6,515 nt of DNA from an uncultured Thiotrichaceae bacterium (GCA_938038645.1 CALHTA010000089.1:1-6515), one strand, 5' to 3'. Counted from the stretch's first letter, positions 1 to 6,375 are shown. Numbers and translations: made by a program. Notes: generated from the sequence alone by a model not told the origin.

Positions 1-290
1 CACCAGATTATTCAGACGTACTCAACGACAATGACGTCATTGTCTGTCGATGCGAAGAAGTTACCAGTGGCATGTTACGCGACCATGTACAAAAAGGCTG
101 TTTGGGCCTAAATCAGACTAAGGCTTTTAGTCGCTGTGGCATGGGGCCATGCCAAGGGCGTATGTGTGGCATCACTGCAGCGCAGGTCTTAGCGGACGAG
201 CGTGGCGTTGATGTGAGCGAAATCGACTATATGCGGATACGCGCGCCAATCAAGCCAGTCACCTTACAAGCACTAGCGGATCTAGCATGA
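1..290 (+). CDS. FAD/NAD(P)-dependent oxidoreductase subunit, C-terminal part with BFD-type [2Fe-2S] domain (5' truncated by window)
   Basis: Only the last 95 residues are present, read in the frame starting at base 3 and ending at the TGA at 288-290. The visible part has the cysteine pattern of a BFD-like [2Fe-2S] domain: VCRCEEVT near the start (codons at 45 and 51) and RCGMGPCQGRMCG (Cys codons at 135, 150 and 165). In known families this arrangement forms the C-terminus of the FAD/NAD(P)-binding subunit of dye-linked dehydrogenases such as opine oxidase, D-hydroxyproline dehydrogenase and HcnB-type hydrogen cyanide synthase. These oxidise amino acids or related compounds together with a DadA-like partner. 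The flavin domain lies outside the window, so the substrate cannot be named. The stop overlaps the next start as ATGA, which indicates co-transcription with the regulator that follows. The family call is firm; the exact enzyme is open. Confidence 0.82.
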   Translation, partial: PDYSDVLNDNDVIVCRCEEVTSGMLRDHVQKGCLGLNQTKAFSRCGMGPCQGRMCGITAAQVLADERGVDVSEIDYMRIRAPIKPVTLQALADLA

Positions 291-964
291 GAGTTTTGCT
301 GGTAGAAGACACCCCCGATTTGGCTGAAGCAATCATCGAGCGCCTTCATGCAGATGGTCATGCTGTCGATTGGCTGACCGATGGTGACCAAGCCAGCAAG
401 CTTCTTTCCTACCAGCAATACAGTTTGATTATATTAGATTTGGGCTTGCCAAAACTCGACGGAATGGGCGTACTCAAACAGCTACGTCAACGCAAAGACA
501 AAACTCCTGTGCTTATCTTAACCGCCCGCTCTGGAATTGAAGACCGTGTCGATGCTTTAGATCTTGGTGCGGATGATTATCTGGTAAAACCGGTTGATCT
601 TCGGGAGCTCTCTGCACGTTGTCGCGCCTTGATCCGCCGCAACACCGGTGAAGCGGCTAGCTTAGTCAACTATGGCAATCTCAGCTTTGATCGTGCTTCA
701 GCCAAAGTCAGTGTCGATGGGGTACTGCTCGATCTACCTCGCCGAGAATTGAGCATTCTTGATTTATTGCTAAGCCACCAAGGGCGTACCTTAAGCAAAG
801 GCCAAATCGCCGACCAACTCTGCTCTCTCGATGAAACCAACGAAATGCCAAGCGACAACGCCATCGAACTTTATATCGCTCGATTACGTAAAAAACTCAG
901 TGCTAGCAGTGTGAGTATAAAAACGCTTCGAGGCATCGGGTATATGATTTATGTTGGCGAATAG
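287..964 (+). CDS. OmpR/PhoB-family response regulator (TctD/QseB-like)
   Basis: This is a 225-residue cytoplasmic transcription regulator. The N-terminal receiver domain (about residues 1-118) has the acidic pocket E7-D8, the phospho-acceptor D51 in IILDLGLP, the switch Thr T79 in LTAR and the conserved K101 in VKPVD. The C-terminal winged-helix DNA-binding domain (about 128-223) ends in the typical DNAIELYIARLRKKL recognition helix and LRGIGYMI wing. The length is normal for the family. The start is the ATG in the ATGA overlap with the upstream oxidoreductase, and MRVLLVEDTP is the canonical N-terminus. The 3' end overlaps the histidine kinase by 14 bp, so that kinase is the expected phospho-donor. 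By family knowledge the target is a promoter with tandem half-sites. Which genes it controls is not visible; the oxidoreductase operon or a transporter is a reasonable inference. Confidence 0.95.
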   Translation: MRVLLVEDTPDLAEAIIERLHADGHAVDWLTDGDQASKLLSYQQYSLIILDLGLPKLDGMGVLKQLRQRKDKTPVLILTARSGIEDRVDALDLGADDYLVKPVDLRELSARCRALIRRNTGEAASLVNYGNLSFDRASAKVSVDGVLLDLPRRELSILDLLLSHQGRTLSKGQIADQLCSLDETNEMPSDNAIELYIARLRKKLSASSVSIKTLRGIGYMIYVGE

Positions 965-2360
965 CGGCTCACTGCGAGCAAGGCTTGCGGCACTTTTTGG
1001 CATCGTGCTCGTCGTTGGTGGTGCATTAGTATTATTTGCAACCAGTAACTTCGCGACGCAAGCGGCCGATGAAGCCTATGACAAACTGTTAGCCAGCGCC
1101 GCCTTAACCGCGATGGAAAACTTAAGTGTTAAAGATGAGAAAATTGATTTTGATCTTCCTTATGCCTCACTAGACACGCTATCACTCTCTGAAAATGACC
1201 GGGTCACTTATCGCTTAAAAAGTGAGAGCAGTGGCGTGCTAACCGGCTACGACGGACTTCCCGAACCTAACCCGAAAGCGATGGCCGAGGACTATAAAAG
1301 CGGCAAGCCACACTTCTTTACCGCACCCTATAAAGGTGAGGACTTTCGGTTTATTGTATTGGAGCGCTTGCTGGTTGAGTCTGGGGTACAGGAAAAAGTT
1401 TGGCTGCAAATGGGACAAAGCCGCATCGCTAGGACGTTATTAGCCAGAGACCTCACCCTAAAAGCGCTGGTAGGAATTATTGCACTGATCATTTTGGGAC
1501 TATTATTCGTCTGGTTGGCAGCGGGTTGGTCACTTCGTCCATTATTTAAAGTCGAAGACGAATTATTACAGCGGCAACCGACTGATTTAAAACCACTAAT
1601 CACACAAGTTCCCAGCGAAGCCACTCACCTTGTTGAAGCCATCAATCGCTTTATGCAACGTCTGCAACGCAACCAAGATAGAAACCATGCCTTTATTGCC
1701 GAAGCTGCGCATCAACTTAGAACACCGCTGGCTAGCCTTCAAGCACAAGCCGAACTAGCTGCAGAAGATGTCGATAGTGAAGTGTTTAGGGAGCGTGCGG
1801 AACGTATTCGCCGTAACGCTCAAGAAACCAATAGCCGAATAAACCAGTTGCTCAGTTATGCAACCTTGGCTCATCGCGTTGATGTACTTATCCCAGAGCC
1901 TGTGGTTTTGGAAGATGTAGTAGGGAAATGCCTAGCTGATCTTGCTCCCATTGCCATTACTCAAGGCGTTGAGCTGAGCTTTGACAATACGGTGGGGGAT
2001 GTGAAAGTAACGGCTGACCCTGAAGCGTTAAGAGAAGTGCTGCGAAACCTCGTCGACAATGCACTCAAATATGGCCAAGAAAATGCTGTCCAACAAGAAG
2101 TGCATGTCAGCCTGAAAGACGCTGACAAGCCTAACTGGGTAGAGTTACAAGTGCGTGACTATGGTCAAGGCTTGCCAGAGGAGTTACTTCAGCAGGTGAC
2201 CCGACGTTTTGGCCGAGGTGAATTCCGCCAGCAAAGCGGTAGTGGTTTAGGCTTAGCTATCGTTGAGCAAATACTCAGAGGATTAGGCGGCAAGCTAGAA
2301 CTTGAAAATGGCGCACAAGGTGGCCTAAAAGCACGATTATTACTACCGGTAAGCTCATGA
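951..2360 (+). CDS. Sensor histidine kinase (TctE-like, probable 2CSK_N sensor)
   Basis: This 469-residue inner-membrane kinase is the partner of the preceding response regulator. A first membrane helix (about residues 12-32) and a second (about 171-192) flank a periplasmic sensor of about 138 residues, the layout of TctE/QseC-like kinases with a 2CSK_N-type input domain. A HAMP-like linker follows, then the H box EAAHQLRTPL with phospho-accepting H254, the N box around N366-N370 (RNLVDNALKYG), the G1 box DYGQGLP at 403-409 and the G2 box GSGLGLAIV at 430-438. All catalytic motifs are intact. The start at 951 lies 14 bp inside the regulator gene and a strong ribosome-binding site is not obvious, consistent with translational coupling. 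The stop overlaps the next start as ATGA. The signal is unknown; the coupled binding protein may deliver it. Confidence 0.95.
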   Translation: MLANSGSLRARLAALFGIVLVVGGALVLFATSNFATQAADEAYDKLLASAALTAMENLSVKDEKIDFDLPYASLDTLSLSENDRVTYRLKSESSGVLTGYDGLPEPNPKAMAEDYKSGKPHFFTAPYKGEDFRFIVLERLLVESGVQEKVWLQMGQSRIARTLLARDLTLKALVGIIALIILGLLFVWLAAGWSLRPLFKVEDELLQRQPTDLKPLITQVPSEATHLVEAINRFMQRLQRNQDRNHAFIAEAAHQLRTPLASLQAQAELAAEDVDSEVFRERAERIRRNAQETNSRINQLLSYATLAHRVDVLIPEPVVLEDVVGKCLADLAPIAITQGVELSFDNTVGDVKVTADPEALREVLRNLVDNALKYGQENAVQQEVHVSLKDADKPNWVELQVRDYGQGLPEELLQQVTRRFGRGEFRQQSGSGLGLAIVEQILRGLGGKLELENGAQGGLKARLLLPVSS

Positions 2361-3412
2361 AAAGCATCTACTTTTTAATCCTAATCAGCTTGTTTAACCT
2401 CGCTAACGCAGCCGAGTACCCTGCTCCACAACCTGCTTCGCCGCCTCAGCAGCTACAAATCCTTTCTAGTACCGATGAAGGAGTAATGAAGTCACTGATT
2501 GCGGACTTTCAACGACAACAACCGAGCATCGCCGTTGAATACATCGACCAAAACTCTGTGCCGCTTAATAGAAAGTTCTTAGCGGACTACGAGAACAAAG
2601 CCACTTCTGATCTGATCATCAGTTCAGCGATGGACCTGCAAATCAAACTGGTTAACGATGGCTATGCCGATACTCATTCGACAGAACTATTGCAATGGCT
2701 ACCTGAGTGGGCACAGTGGCGACAACAAGCTTTTGGCTTCACTTCTGAGCCCGCAGTGATGGTTTACAACAAAAAACTGCTGACTGGCGATGACATTCCC
2801 CAAAATCGGTTTGAGTTAATTGAGCTATTAAGGGATCAAACGCAACGTTTTAAAGGGCGAATCGGCACTTATGATATCCAACGCAGCGGGCTTGGTTATT
2901 TGTTTGCATCGCAGGACGCTCAGCAGGCTAGCACTTGGGGACGACTGACTGAGAACCTAAACTCAGTAAAAGTGAAGCTCTATGACAGCACTAGCCAAAT
3001 GCTTAACGCTGTTCGCAGTGGCGAATTACTCCTGAGCTATAACGTACTTGGTTCTTATGCCTTCTCTGCGGTCAGTCAGTCAGAAGATCTCGGGATGATT
3101 TTGTCAGGGGACTACACATTAGCGATGTCTCGTGTTGCTTTTGTTTCAAACCGCGCTCGAAACCCTGAAGCTGGACATCAGTTTTTAGACTATCTGCTTT
3201 CAGAAAGAGGCCAGCGTTTGCTTGCGATTGAAGCAAAGCTTTACCCCATCCACCCCCAAGTTACAGGGGGAGCAACACTCACTGGTTTGCAACAGGCGAC
3301 CCGTAATCGCGGCCCACTAAAATTGATCAAATTAGGACCCGCACTACTGACTTATCAGGATCAAATGAAGAAGGAAAACTTCCTTAGCGAGTGGCGTAAA
3401 GTGATTCGTTAA
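2357..3412 (+). CDS. Periplasmic extracellular solute-binding protein (SBP_bac_6 / Fe3+-type COG1840-like)
   Basis: This 351-residue exported protein has a clear Sec signal peptide: MKS, a hydrophobic stretch to about residue 15, and likely cleavage at LANA|A or NAA|E near residues 18-19. There is no Cys lipobox, so a soluble periplasmic protein is expected. The mature part has features of ABC-type binding proteins of the iron/hexose-phosphate group: STDEGVMKSLIADFQ (38-52), IISSAMDLQIKLVNDGYA (87-104), MVYNKKLL (135-142), and the late SYNVLGSYAF (227-236). The adjacent tyrosine pair of FbpA-type ferric binders is not seen at that point, so iron is not assured. It starts in an ATGA overlap with the kinase and no permease or ATPase gene follows. 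A role as ligand-sensing partner of the kinase is therefore plausible (inference), as PgtC-like proteins do in other systems. The ligand is unknown. Confidence 0.88.
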   Translation: MKSIYFLILISLFNLANAAEYPAPQPASPPQQLQILSSTDEGVMKSLIADFQRQQPSIAVEYIDQNSVPLNRKFLADYENKATSDLIISSAMDLQIKLVNDGYADTHSTELLQWLPEWAQWRQQAFGFTSEPAVMVYNKKLLTGDDIPQNRFELIELLRDQTQRFKGRIGTYDIQRSGLGYLFASQDAQQASTWGRLTENLNSVKVKLYDSTSQMLNAVRSGELLLSYNVLGSYAFSAVSQSEDLGMILSGDYTLAMSRVAFVSNRARNPEAGHQFLDYLLSERGQRLLAIEAKLYPIHPQVTGGATLTGLQQATRNRGPLKLIKLGPALLTYQDQMKKENFLSEWRKVIR

Positions 3413-3417
3413 ATACG

Positions 3418-3432
3418 AACCTGAATCAGGTT
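3418..3432. repeat. Short perfect palindrome after the binding-protein gene
   Basis: AACCTGA and TCAGGTT form a 7-bp perfect inverted repeat around a single A, beginning six bases after the stop of the binding-protein gene. As RNA it would fold as a 6-bp stem with a 3-base loop. It is followed by TAAAGAG rather than a T tract, so it is a poor intrinsic terminator. It could be a protein-binding site or an RNA end stabiliser. Confidence 0.4.
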
Positions 3433-3470
3433 TAAAGAGTCAACCCAAGATTCAGACGCTGTGATTTTGT

Positions 3471-3499
3471 AGCTCATCCACAAAAAATAACAGCTCATC
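3471..3499. repeat. Direct repeat AGCTCATC, two copies 21 bp apart
   Basis: The octamer AGCTCATC occurs at 3471-3478 and again at 3492-3499, a centre-to-centre distance of 21 bp or two helical turns. An A-rich stretch (CAAAAAATAAC) lies between. The same-face spacing is what a dimeric response regulator would need upstream of the esterase gene. With only eight matching bases, chance is a real alternative. Confidence 0.25.
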
Positions 3500-3574
3500 T
3501 TCCCCATCAGAGAACTCGGCTTATTCAGGCCTGTGCCGCTCCCGCTTCACGTTTTATTTATGCAGAATTGCTCT

Positions 3575-3608
3575 ACCAAACGTTACAAGGATGTTTCGTT
3601 TGGTTTTT
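3575..3608 (+). terminator. Hairpin with T tract in the esterase leader (late terminator or attenuator)
   Basis: ACCAAACG at 3575-3582 pairs perfectly with CGTTTGGT at 3597-3604 across a 14-base loop and runs into five Ts (3604-3608). It sits about 160 bp after the upstream operon and 50 bp before the esterase GTG. It could end readthrough from the regulator operon or attenuate esterase transcription if the promoter lies upstream of it. The large loop and AT-rich stem make it weaker than the terminator at 5402. Confidence 0.5.
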
Positions 3609-3644
3609 AAAACAAAAGCTCTGCAACAACAGACTTCTAACAAT

Positions 3645-3660
3645 AAGGCAAATAAAAGTG
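3645..3660 (+). promoter_or_regulatory. Ribosome-binding site supporting a GTG start for the esterase
   Basis: AAGG at 3645-3648 lies nine bases before GTG at 3658-3660. The GTG opens a reading frame that at once encodes a standard signal peptide (VKRYLLPILALSVLL, with the initiator read as Met). The open frame extends upstream to a TTG at 3568, but the extra 30 residues would put an uncharacteristic segment ahead of the signal peptide and overlap the hairpin at 3575-3608. Confidence 0.65.
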
Positions 3661-5346
3661 AAAAGATATTTATTACCCATTTTGGCATTGAGTGTTCTCC
3701 TCAGCATTTCTGTAAAAGCTGAAGACACCGTTATTAAAACCTATATTGTTGCAGGGCAGTCAAACGCAGAAGGCTACGGACTTGGCTATGGTGACCTTTT
3801 TTCAGGAACCCTTATGCCCAATCAAAATCTCGCAGACCTCGGTCAAAGTGATTTAGCAACAGAGCAATCCTCAGCGTATATTTTTAAAGGCGGGAATGAC
3901 TCAGGGTTAGGCGAATGGAAAAACTTAGCCCCCGGTTTTGGAAATTGGAATGGCGTAAGGTTTGGCCCTGAACTCTCCTTTAGTAAACAGTTTCAAGCGA
4001 GAACCGGTGCCCCTGTTGCTATCATCAAATACTCTCCAGGTGGCACATCGCTTTATACCGATTGGGACTCTTCATCGGCAACGGTTAATCGCTACGACTA
4101 CTTCATAAAAACGGTTAACAATGCTAAAGCAGCGGCAGCCAGACGCGGCTGGTCGTTAGAAATCAGCGGTGTGTTATGGATGCAGGGCGAGTCTGACACT
4201 TTTGGCACACTAGCACCTGCAGCTTATGAGCAAAACCTTGGAAACTTCATTGCTAAAGTGAGAGCTGACCTAAGCCTACCTATCCTCGACTTTCACATCG
4301 GTGAAATCGCCGATTCAGCCGTATGGCCTGCTCGCCAACAGATATGGGATGCACAAGCATCAATCGTTGCGACTGATAGCAATGCCTACCTTGTTAATGG
4401 AAAAGACTTAGAATTATTTATTAATGACGGTGGTGGGGCAAACGGCGTTCACTATTCAACAGCCGGCACTCTGTTGTTGGGTGAGCGTTTTGCAAGCTCC
4501 GTTGCGAGCGCTCAAACCGTGACAGCCTATCCTGTTTCAACGCCTGACACTGCTTCTACAGAAAAAAACAAGCCTTTAAGCATTGATGTGCTTGCCAATG
4601 ATACAGGCGCTGATCTGACAATCACTGAAGTAAACAGTTGGTCTGCAAAAGGCGGGAAAATCAAGGTAATTAATGGAAAAGCCCTCTACACGCCAAAGCA
4701 AAACTTTATTGGTGAAGATTCTTTCTGGTACGCATTTAGTGATTACATCGGTCGAACTAACAGTGCCAAAGTCACTATCAATGTAAGCAATCCACCTGTT
4801 GGTGCTTACCCTGAAGGCAACCCAGATTCGGCCTCCACGGTGATTAGCCAAACGATTATTATTGATGTGCTTGCCAATGATACAGGCACTGGCCTAACAA
4901 TCGACGAAATCAACCCATGGTCATTACGTGGCGGTCAGGTGGTGATCATTGACAACAAACTTAGCTATACCCCAGGACAGAACTTTACGGGTGAAGATAA
5001 GATTTGGTATGTATTTGAAGACTCACAAGGCCGTACGAATAGCGCTGAAGTTACAATCGATGTTTTTGAAAATGCGCCTTATCCTGTTGCAATTACAGAA
5101 GCTGTTGAAGTCACCGCAAACACAGCGAAGGTATTTGACGCACTCGCAAATGATATTGGGGTGGGACTGTCGATTACTGAAGTGAATGCCTACTCCGTAA
5201 AGGGCGGCAAGGTGTCGATTGAAAATGGCAAACTGAACTATATCCCGAAGCCAAACTACGTAGGTAATGACAGCTTCTGGTATGCCATTAAAGACTTTAG
5301 TGGCCGCACCAACTCGATAAAAGTAACCGTTACGATTAGTAACTAA
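3658..5346 (+). CDS. Secreted SGNH/SASA-type carbohydrate (acetyl) esterase with three C-terminal Ig-like repeats
   Basis: The protein has 562 residues from the GTG start. A Sec signal peptide (1-21) ends in SVKA|ED. The catalytic domain (about 24-285) resembles sialate O-acetylesterase/CE6-like SGNH hydrolases (PF03629-type): block I YIVAGQSNAEG with nucleophile S35, a block II-like GVRFGPELSF (99-108), block III LWMQGESD (173-180), and a block V-like NGVHYSTAG with H265. The usual Asp three residues before the His is Asn (N262) here. Such enzymes remove acetyl groups from sugars, for example acetylated xylan, algal glycans or sialic acids; the substrate is not determined. Three Big_9/cadherin-like repeats of about 91-93 residues follow (from about 291, 384 and 475) and probably serve as spacers or in surface or glycan attachment. 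No lipobox, LPXTG or sorting tail is visible. The gene stands alone with its own terminator. Confidence 0.87.
   Translation: MKRYLLPILALSVLLSISVKAEDTVIKTYIVAGQSNAEGYGLGYGDLFSGTLMPNQNLADLGQSDLATEQSSAYIFKGGNDSGLGEWKNLAPGFGNWNGVRFGPELSFSKQFQARTGAPVAIIKYSPGGTSLYTDWDSSSATVNRYDYFIKTVNNAKAAAARRGWSLEISGVLWMQGESDTFGTLAPAAYEQNLGNFIAKVRADLSLPILDFHIGEIADSAVWPARQQIWDAQASIVATDSNAYLVNGKDLELFINDGGGANGVHYSTAGTLLLGERFASSVASAQTVTAYPVSTPDTASTEKNKPLSIDVLANDTGADLTITEVNSWSAKGGKIKVINGKALYTPKQNFIGEDSFWYAFSDYIGRTNSAKVTINVSNPPVGAYPEGNPDSASTVISQTIIIDVLANDTGTGLTIDEINPWSLRGGQVVIIDNKLSYTPGQNFTGEDKIWYVFEDSQGRTNSAEVTIDVFENAPYPVAITEAVEVTANTAKVFDALANDIGVGLSITEVNAYSVKGGKVSIENGKLNYIPKPNYVGNDSFWYAIKDFSGRTNSIKVTVTISN
4528..5343 (+). 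repeat. Three tandem Ig-like domain repeats within the esterase gene
   Basis: Units begin at about 4528, 4807 and 5080 (93, 91 and about 88 codons). Each has the pattern YPV/E...(D)V/ALAND(T/I)G..LTI.E(V/I)N..S.(K/R)GG.V...N.KL.Y.P..NF.G.D.FWY...D..GRTNS.KVT. Units 1 and 2 share a perfectly identical 27-base block at 4582-4608 and 4861-4887, exactly 279 bp apart. Unit 3 has diverged more (DALANDIG). This points to internal duplication, with the first two copies more recently related or homogenised by conversion. Confidence 0.85.
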
Positions 5347-5350
5347 CCAA

Positions 5351-5381
5351 CTACAGAGTTTCCGGTTCTACCGGAATGTAG
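5351..5381 (+). other. Stem-loop 1 in the esterase 3' UTR
   Basis: TTCCGGT (5360-5366) pairs with ACCGGAA (5370-5376) over a TCT loop. An outer CTACA (5351-5355) pairs with TGTAG (5377-5381), leaving a four-base bulge (5356-5359). This gives 12 pairs starting five bases after the esterase stop. No T tract follows directly, so it is not a terminator alone. It may protect the mRNA end or be part of a 3'-derived RNA. Confidence 0.5.
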
Positions 5382-5383
5382 AT

Positions 5384-5399
5384 GTCAAAAGGATTTGAC
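5384..5399 (+). other. Stem-loop 2 in the esterase 3' UTR
   Basis: GTCAAA (5384-5389) pairs with TTTGAC (5394-5399) around an AGGA loop. It lies between stem-loop 1 and the terminator hairpin with two-base gaps on each side. AGGA in the loop resembles a Shine-Dalgarno core or an RsmA/CsrA-type GGA loop, though the full CsrA site is not matched. Confidence 0.4.
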
Positions 5400-5401
5400 G
5401 C

Positions 5402-5434
5402 GGCGGTACAGAGAAATCTGTATCGCCTTTTTTT
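5402..5434 (+). terminator. Strong Rho-independent terminator of the esterase gene
   Basis: GGCGGTACAGA (5402-5412) pairs with TCTGTATCGCC (5417-5427), giving 11 pairs including one G-U, closed by a GAAA tetraloop (5413-5416) and followed by seven Ts (5428-5434). The opposite strand has no T tract after the stem, so it acts mainly on the + strand and does not obviously serve the convergent hydrolase gene. Confidence 0.9.
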
Positions 5435-5445
5435 AAGTCTTTTCT

Positions 5446-6318
5446 CTAAACTTCCATTTTCTTTAAAAAGCTAATCACCGCTTCAGTAAAGATATCATTA
5501 CGATCACCAGCAACCATATGAGCAGCATCGGTGACGTTGGTATAATCGGCCTGCGGGCAAGATTTCAGAAACTCTTGTGCGCCTTCATCTGTTAACAAAT
5601 CGGATAAACCACCTCTTACTAGCAGCGTTGGCACATTGATATTCTTAGCGCATTCCTTTAGAGCATCTTGAACTTGCAAAAAGTCATCCGTCGAACGCTT
5701 TAGAAAAGCTGGGTCCCAATGCCAGTAATAACGACCATCATCACCCAATCGAACATTTTTAGAAAGTCCGTCTGATTTATGTGATGACTTTCGATGCGAC
5801 TGATACGTCTTAACGATCGCTTTAATGTCATCCAAGGAATCAAATCCTTTAGCGCCCATTGCCATAAATTGCAGCACTCTAGCTGCGCCAGACTTGGTAA
5901 ACCCAGGCACGATATCAACCAGCACTAAAGCGCTTGCTTCAGTTTTTTCAAAACCAATCGCCGTTAACGCCGCCATCCCACCTAATGAAGCTCCCACTAG
6001 AACAGGCTTATTAAGCTTCAATTCTTTGATAACACAGGCAAGATCAGCGGCTAACTCTGCCTCGGTATAACCCGCTTCACTGCCCACCCAATCTGAATCC
6101 CCATGACCTCGAAGATCCATTGAGATCGCGTAATAGTTAGCATCCGCAAGCTTTTGCCCCGTGCCTTTCCAAGCATGTCGGGTTTGCCCTCCACCGTGCA
6201 TTAAAATGACGGCGGGGTGACTAGACTTACCCCAAGTATCTATGGCTATTTGATTATCATGTGCCCCCATCAACATAAAATCTGGGTCAGGCGTACCGGG
6301 CAATCGCGTTCGATTCAT
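5446..6318 (-). CDS. Alpha/beta-fold hydrolase
   Basis: This 290-residue protein has no signal peptide, so it is cytoplasmic. Motifs fit the alpha/beta-hydrolase superfamily (Abhydrolase_1/6): the oxyanion segment LMHGGGQTRHAW (39-50), MDLRGHGDSDW (67-77), the nucleophile elbow VGASLGG with S111, a likely acid D240 in VRGGLSDLLT and the catalytic H267 in DAAHMVAGDRND. The triad is complete and the length is usual. The substrate cannot be read from the sequence; relatives include esterases, C-C bond hydrolases and haloperoxidase-like enzymes. The ATG at 6316-6318 is preceded by GGAAA four bases away (complement of 6323-6327), which supports this start over the Met at residues 15 or 17. The gene converges on the esterase and diverges from the srkA-like gene. 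Confidence 0.92.
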   Translation of the reverse strand: MNRTRLPGTPDPDFMLMGAHDNQIAIDTWGKSSHPAVILMHGGGQTRHAWKGTGQKLADANYYAISMDLRGHGDSDWVGSEAGYTEAELAADLACVIKELKLNKPVLVGASLGGMAALTAIGFEKTEASALVLVDIVPGFTKSGAARVLQFMAMGAKGFDSLDDIKAIVKTYQSHRKSSHKSDGLSKNVRLGDDGRYYWHWDPAFLKRSTDDFLQVQDALKECAKNINVPTLLVRGGLSDLLTDEGAQEFLKSCPQADYTNVTDAAHMVAGDRNDIFTEAVISFLKKMEV

Positions 6319-6341
6319 AGTGTTTCCAAGTTAATATGAGC

Positions 6342-6369
6342 ATTTTAATATAAGCAGCGGATACGACAA
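6342..6369 (-). promoter_or_regulatory. Candidate sigma70 promoter for the alpha/beta hydrolase
   Basis: On the minus strand TTGTCG (complement of 6364-6369) and TAAAAT (complement of 6342-6347) are separated by 16 bp. They match four of six and five of six consensus bases. Transcription would begin about 15-20 bases before the ATG at 6318, leaving room for the GGAAA ribosome-binding site. Only a consensus match supports it. Confidence 0.4.
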
Positions 6370-6375
6370 TCTTTC

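Noticed and set aside
1328..1624. Minus-strand open frame of 98 codons inside the histidine kinase
   Set aside because: It is antisense to conserved kinase coding sequence, and the composition is that of a shadow frame with no domain or start signal.
287..2360. Naming the two-component pair tctD/tctE
   Set aside because: The domain layout is TctD/TctE-like, but no tricarboxylate transporter genes are present and several related pairs share this layout, so a gene symbol is not justified.
3418..3432. Palindrome as the terminator of the regulator/binding-protein operon
   Set aside because: The stem is short and AT-rich at its ends and is followed by TAAAGAG, not a T tract; the hairpin at 3575-3608 is the better terminator candidate.
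3467..3495. Possible promoter TTGTAG with AATAAC/TAACAG downstream
   Set aside because: The -10 matches are poor and the spacing is off (14-15 bp), so it does not stand out from background.
4576..4851. Minus-strand open frame of 91 codons inside the esterase repeats
   Set aside because: It is the reverse shadow of two duplicated Ig-like units, with no ribosome-binding site or recognisable domain.
5402..5434. Terminator acting for both convergent genes
   Set aside because: On the minus strand the stem is followed by GCGTCAAATCC, not by Ts, so bidirectional function is not supported.
5825..6070. Plus-strand open frame of 81 codons opposite the alpha/beta hydrolase
   Set aside because: It lies opposite the nucleophile-elbow coding region of a well-supported gene and is Ala/Ser/Pro-rich like a typical antisense shadow.
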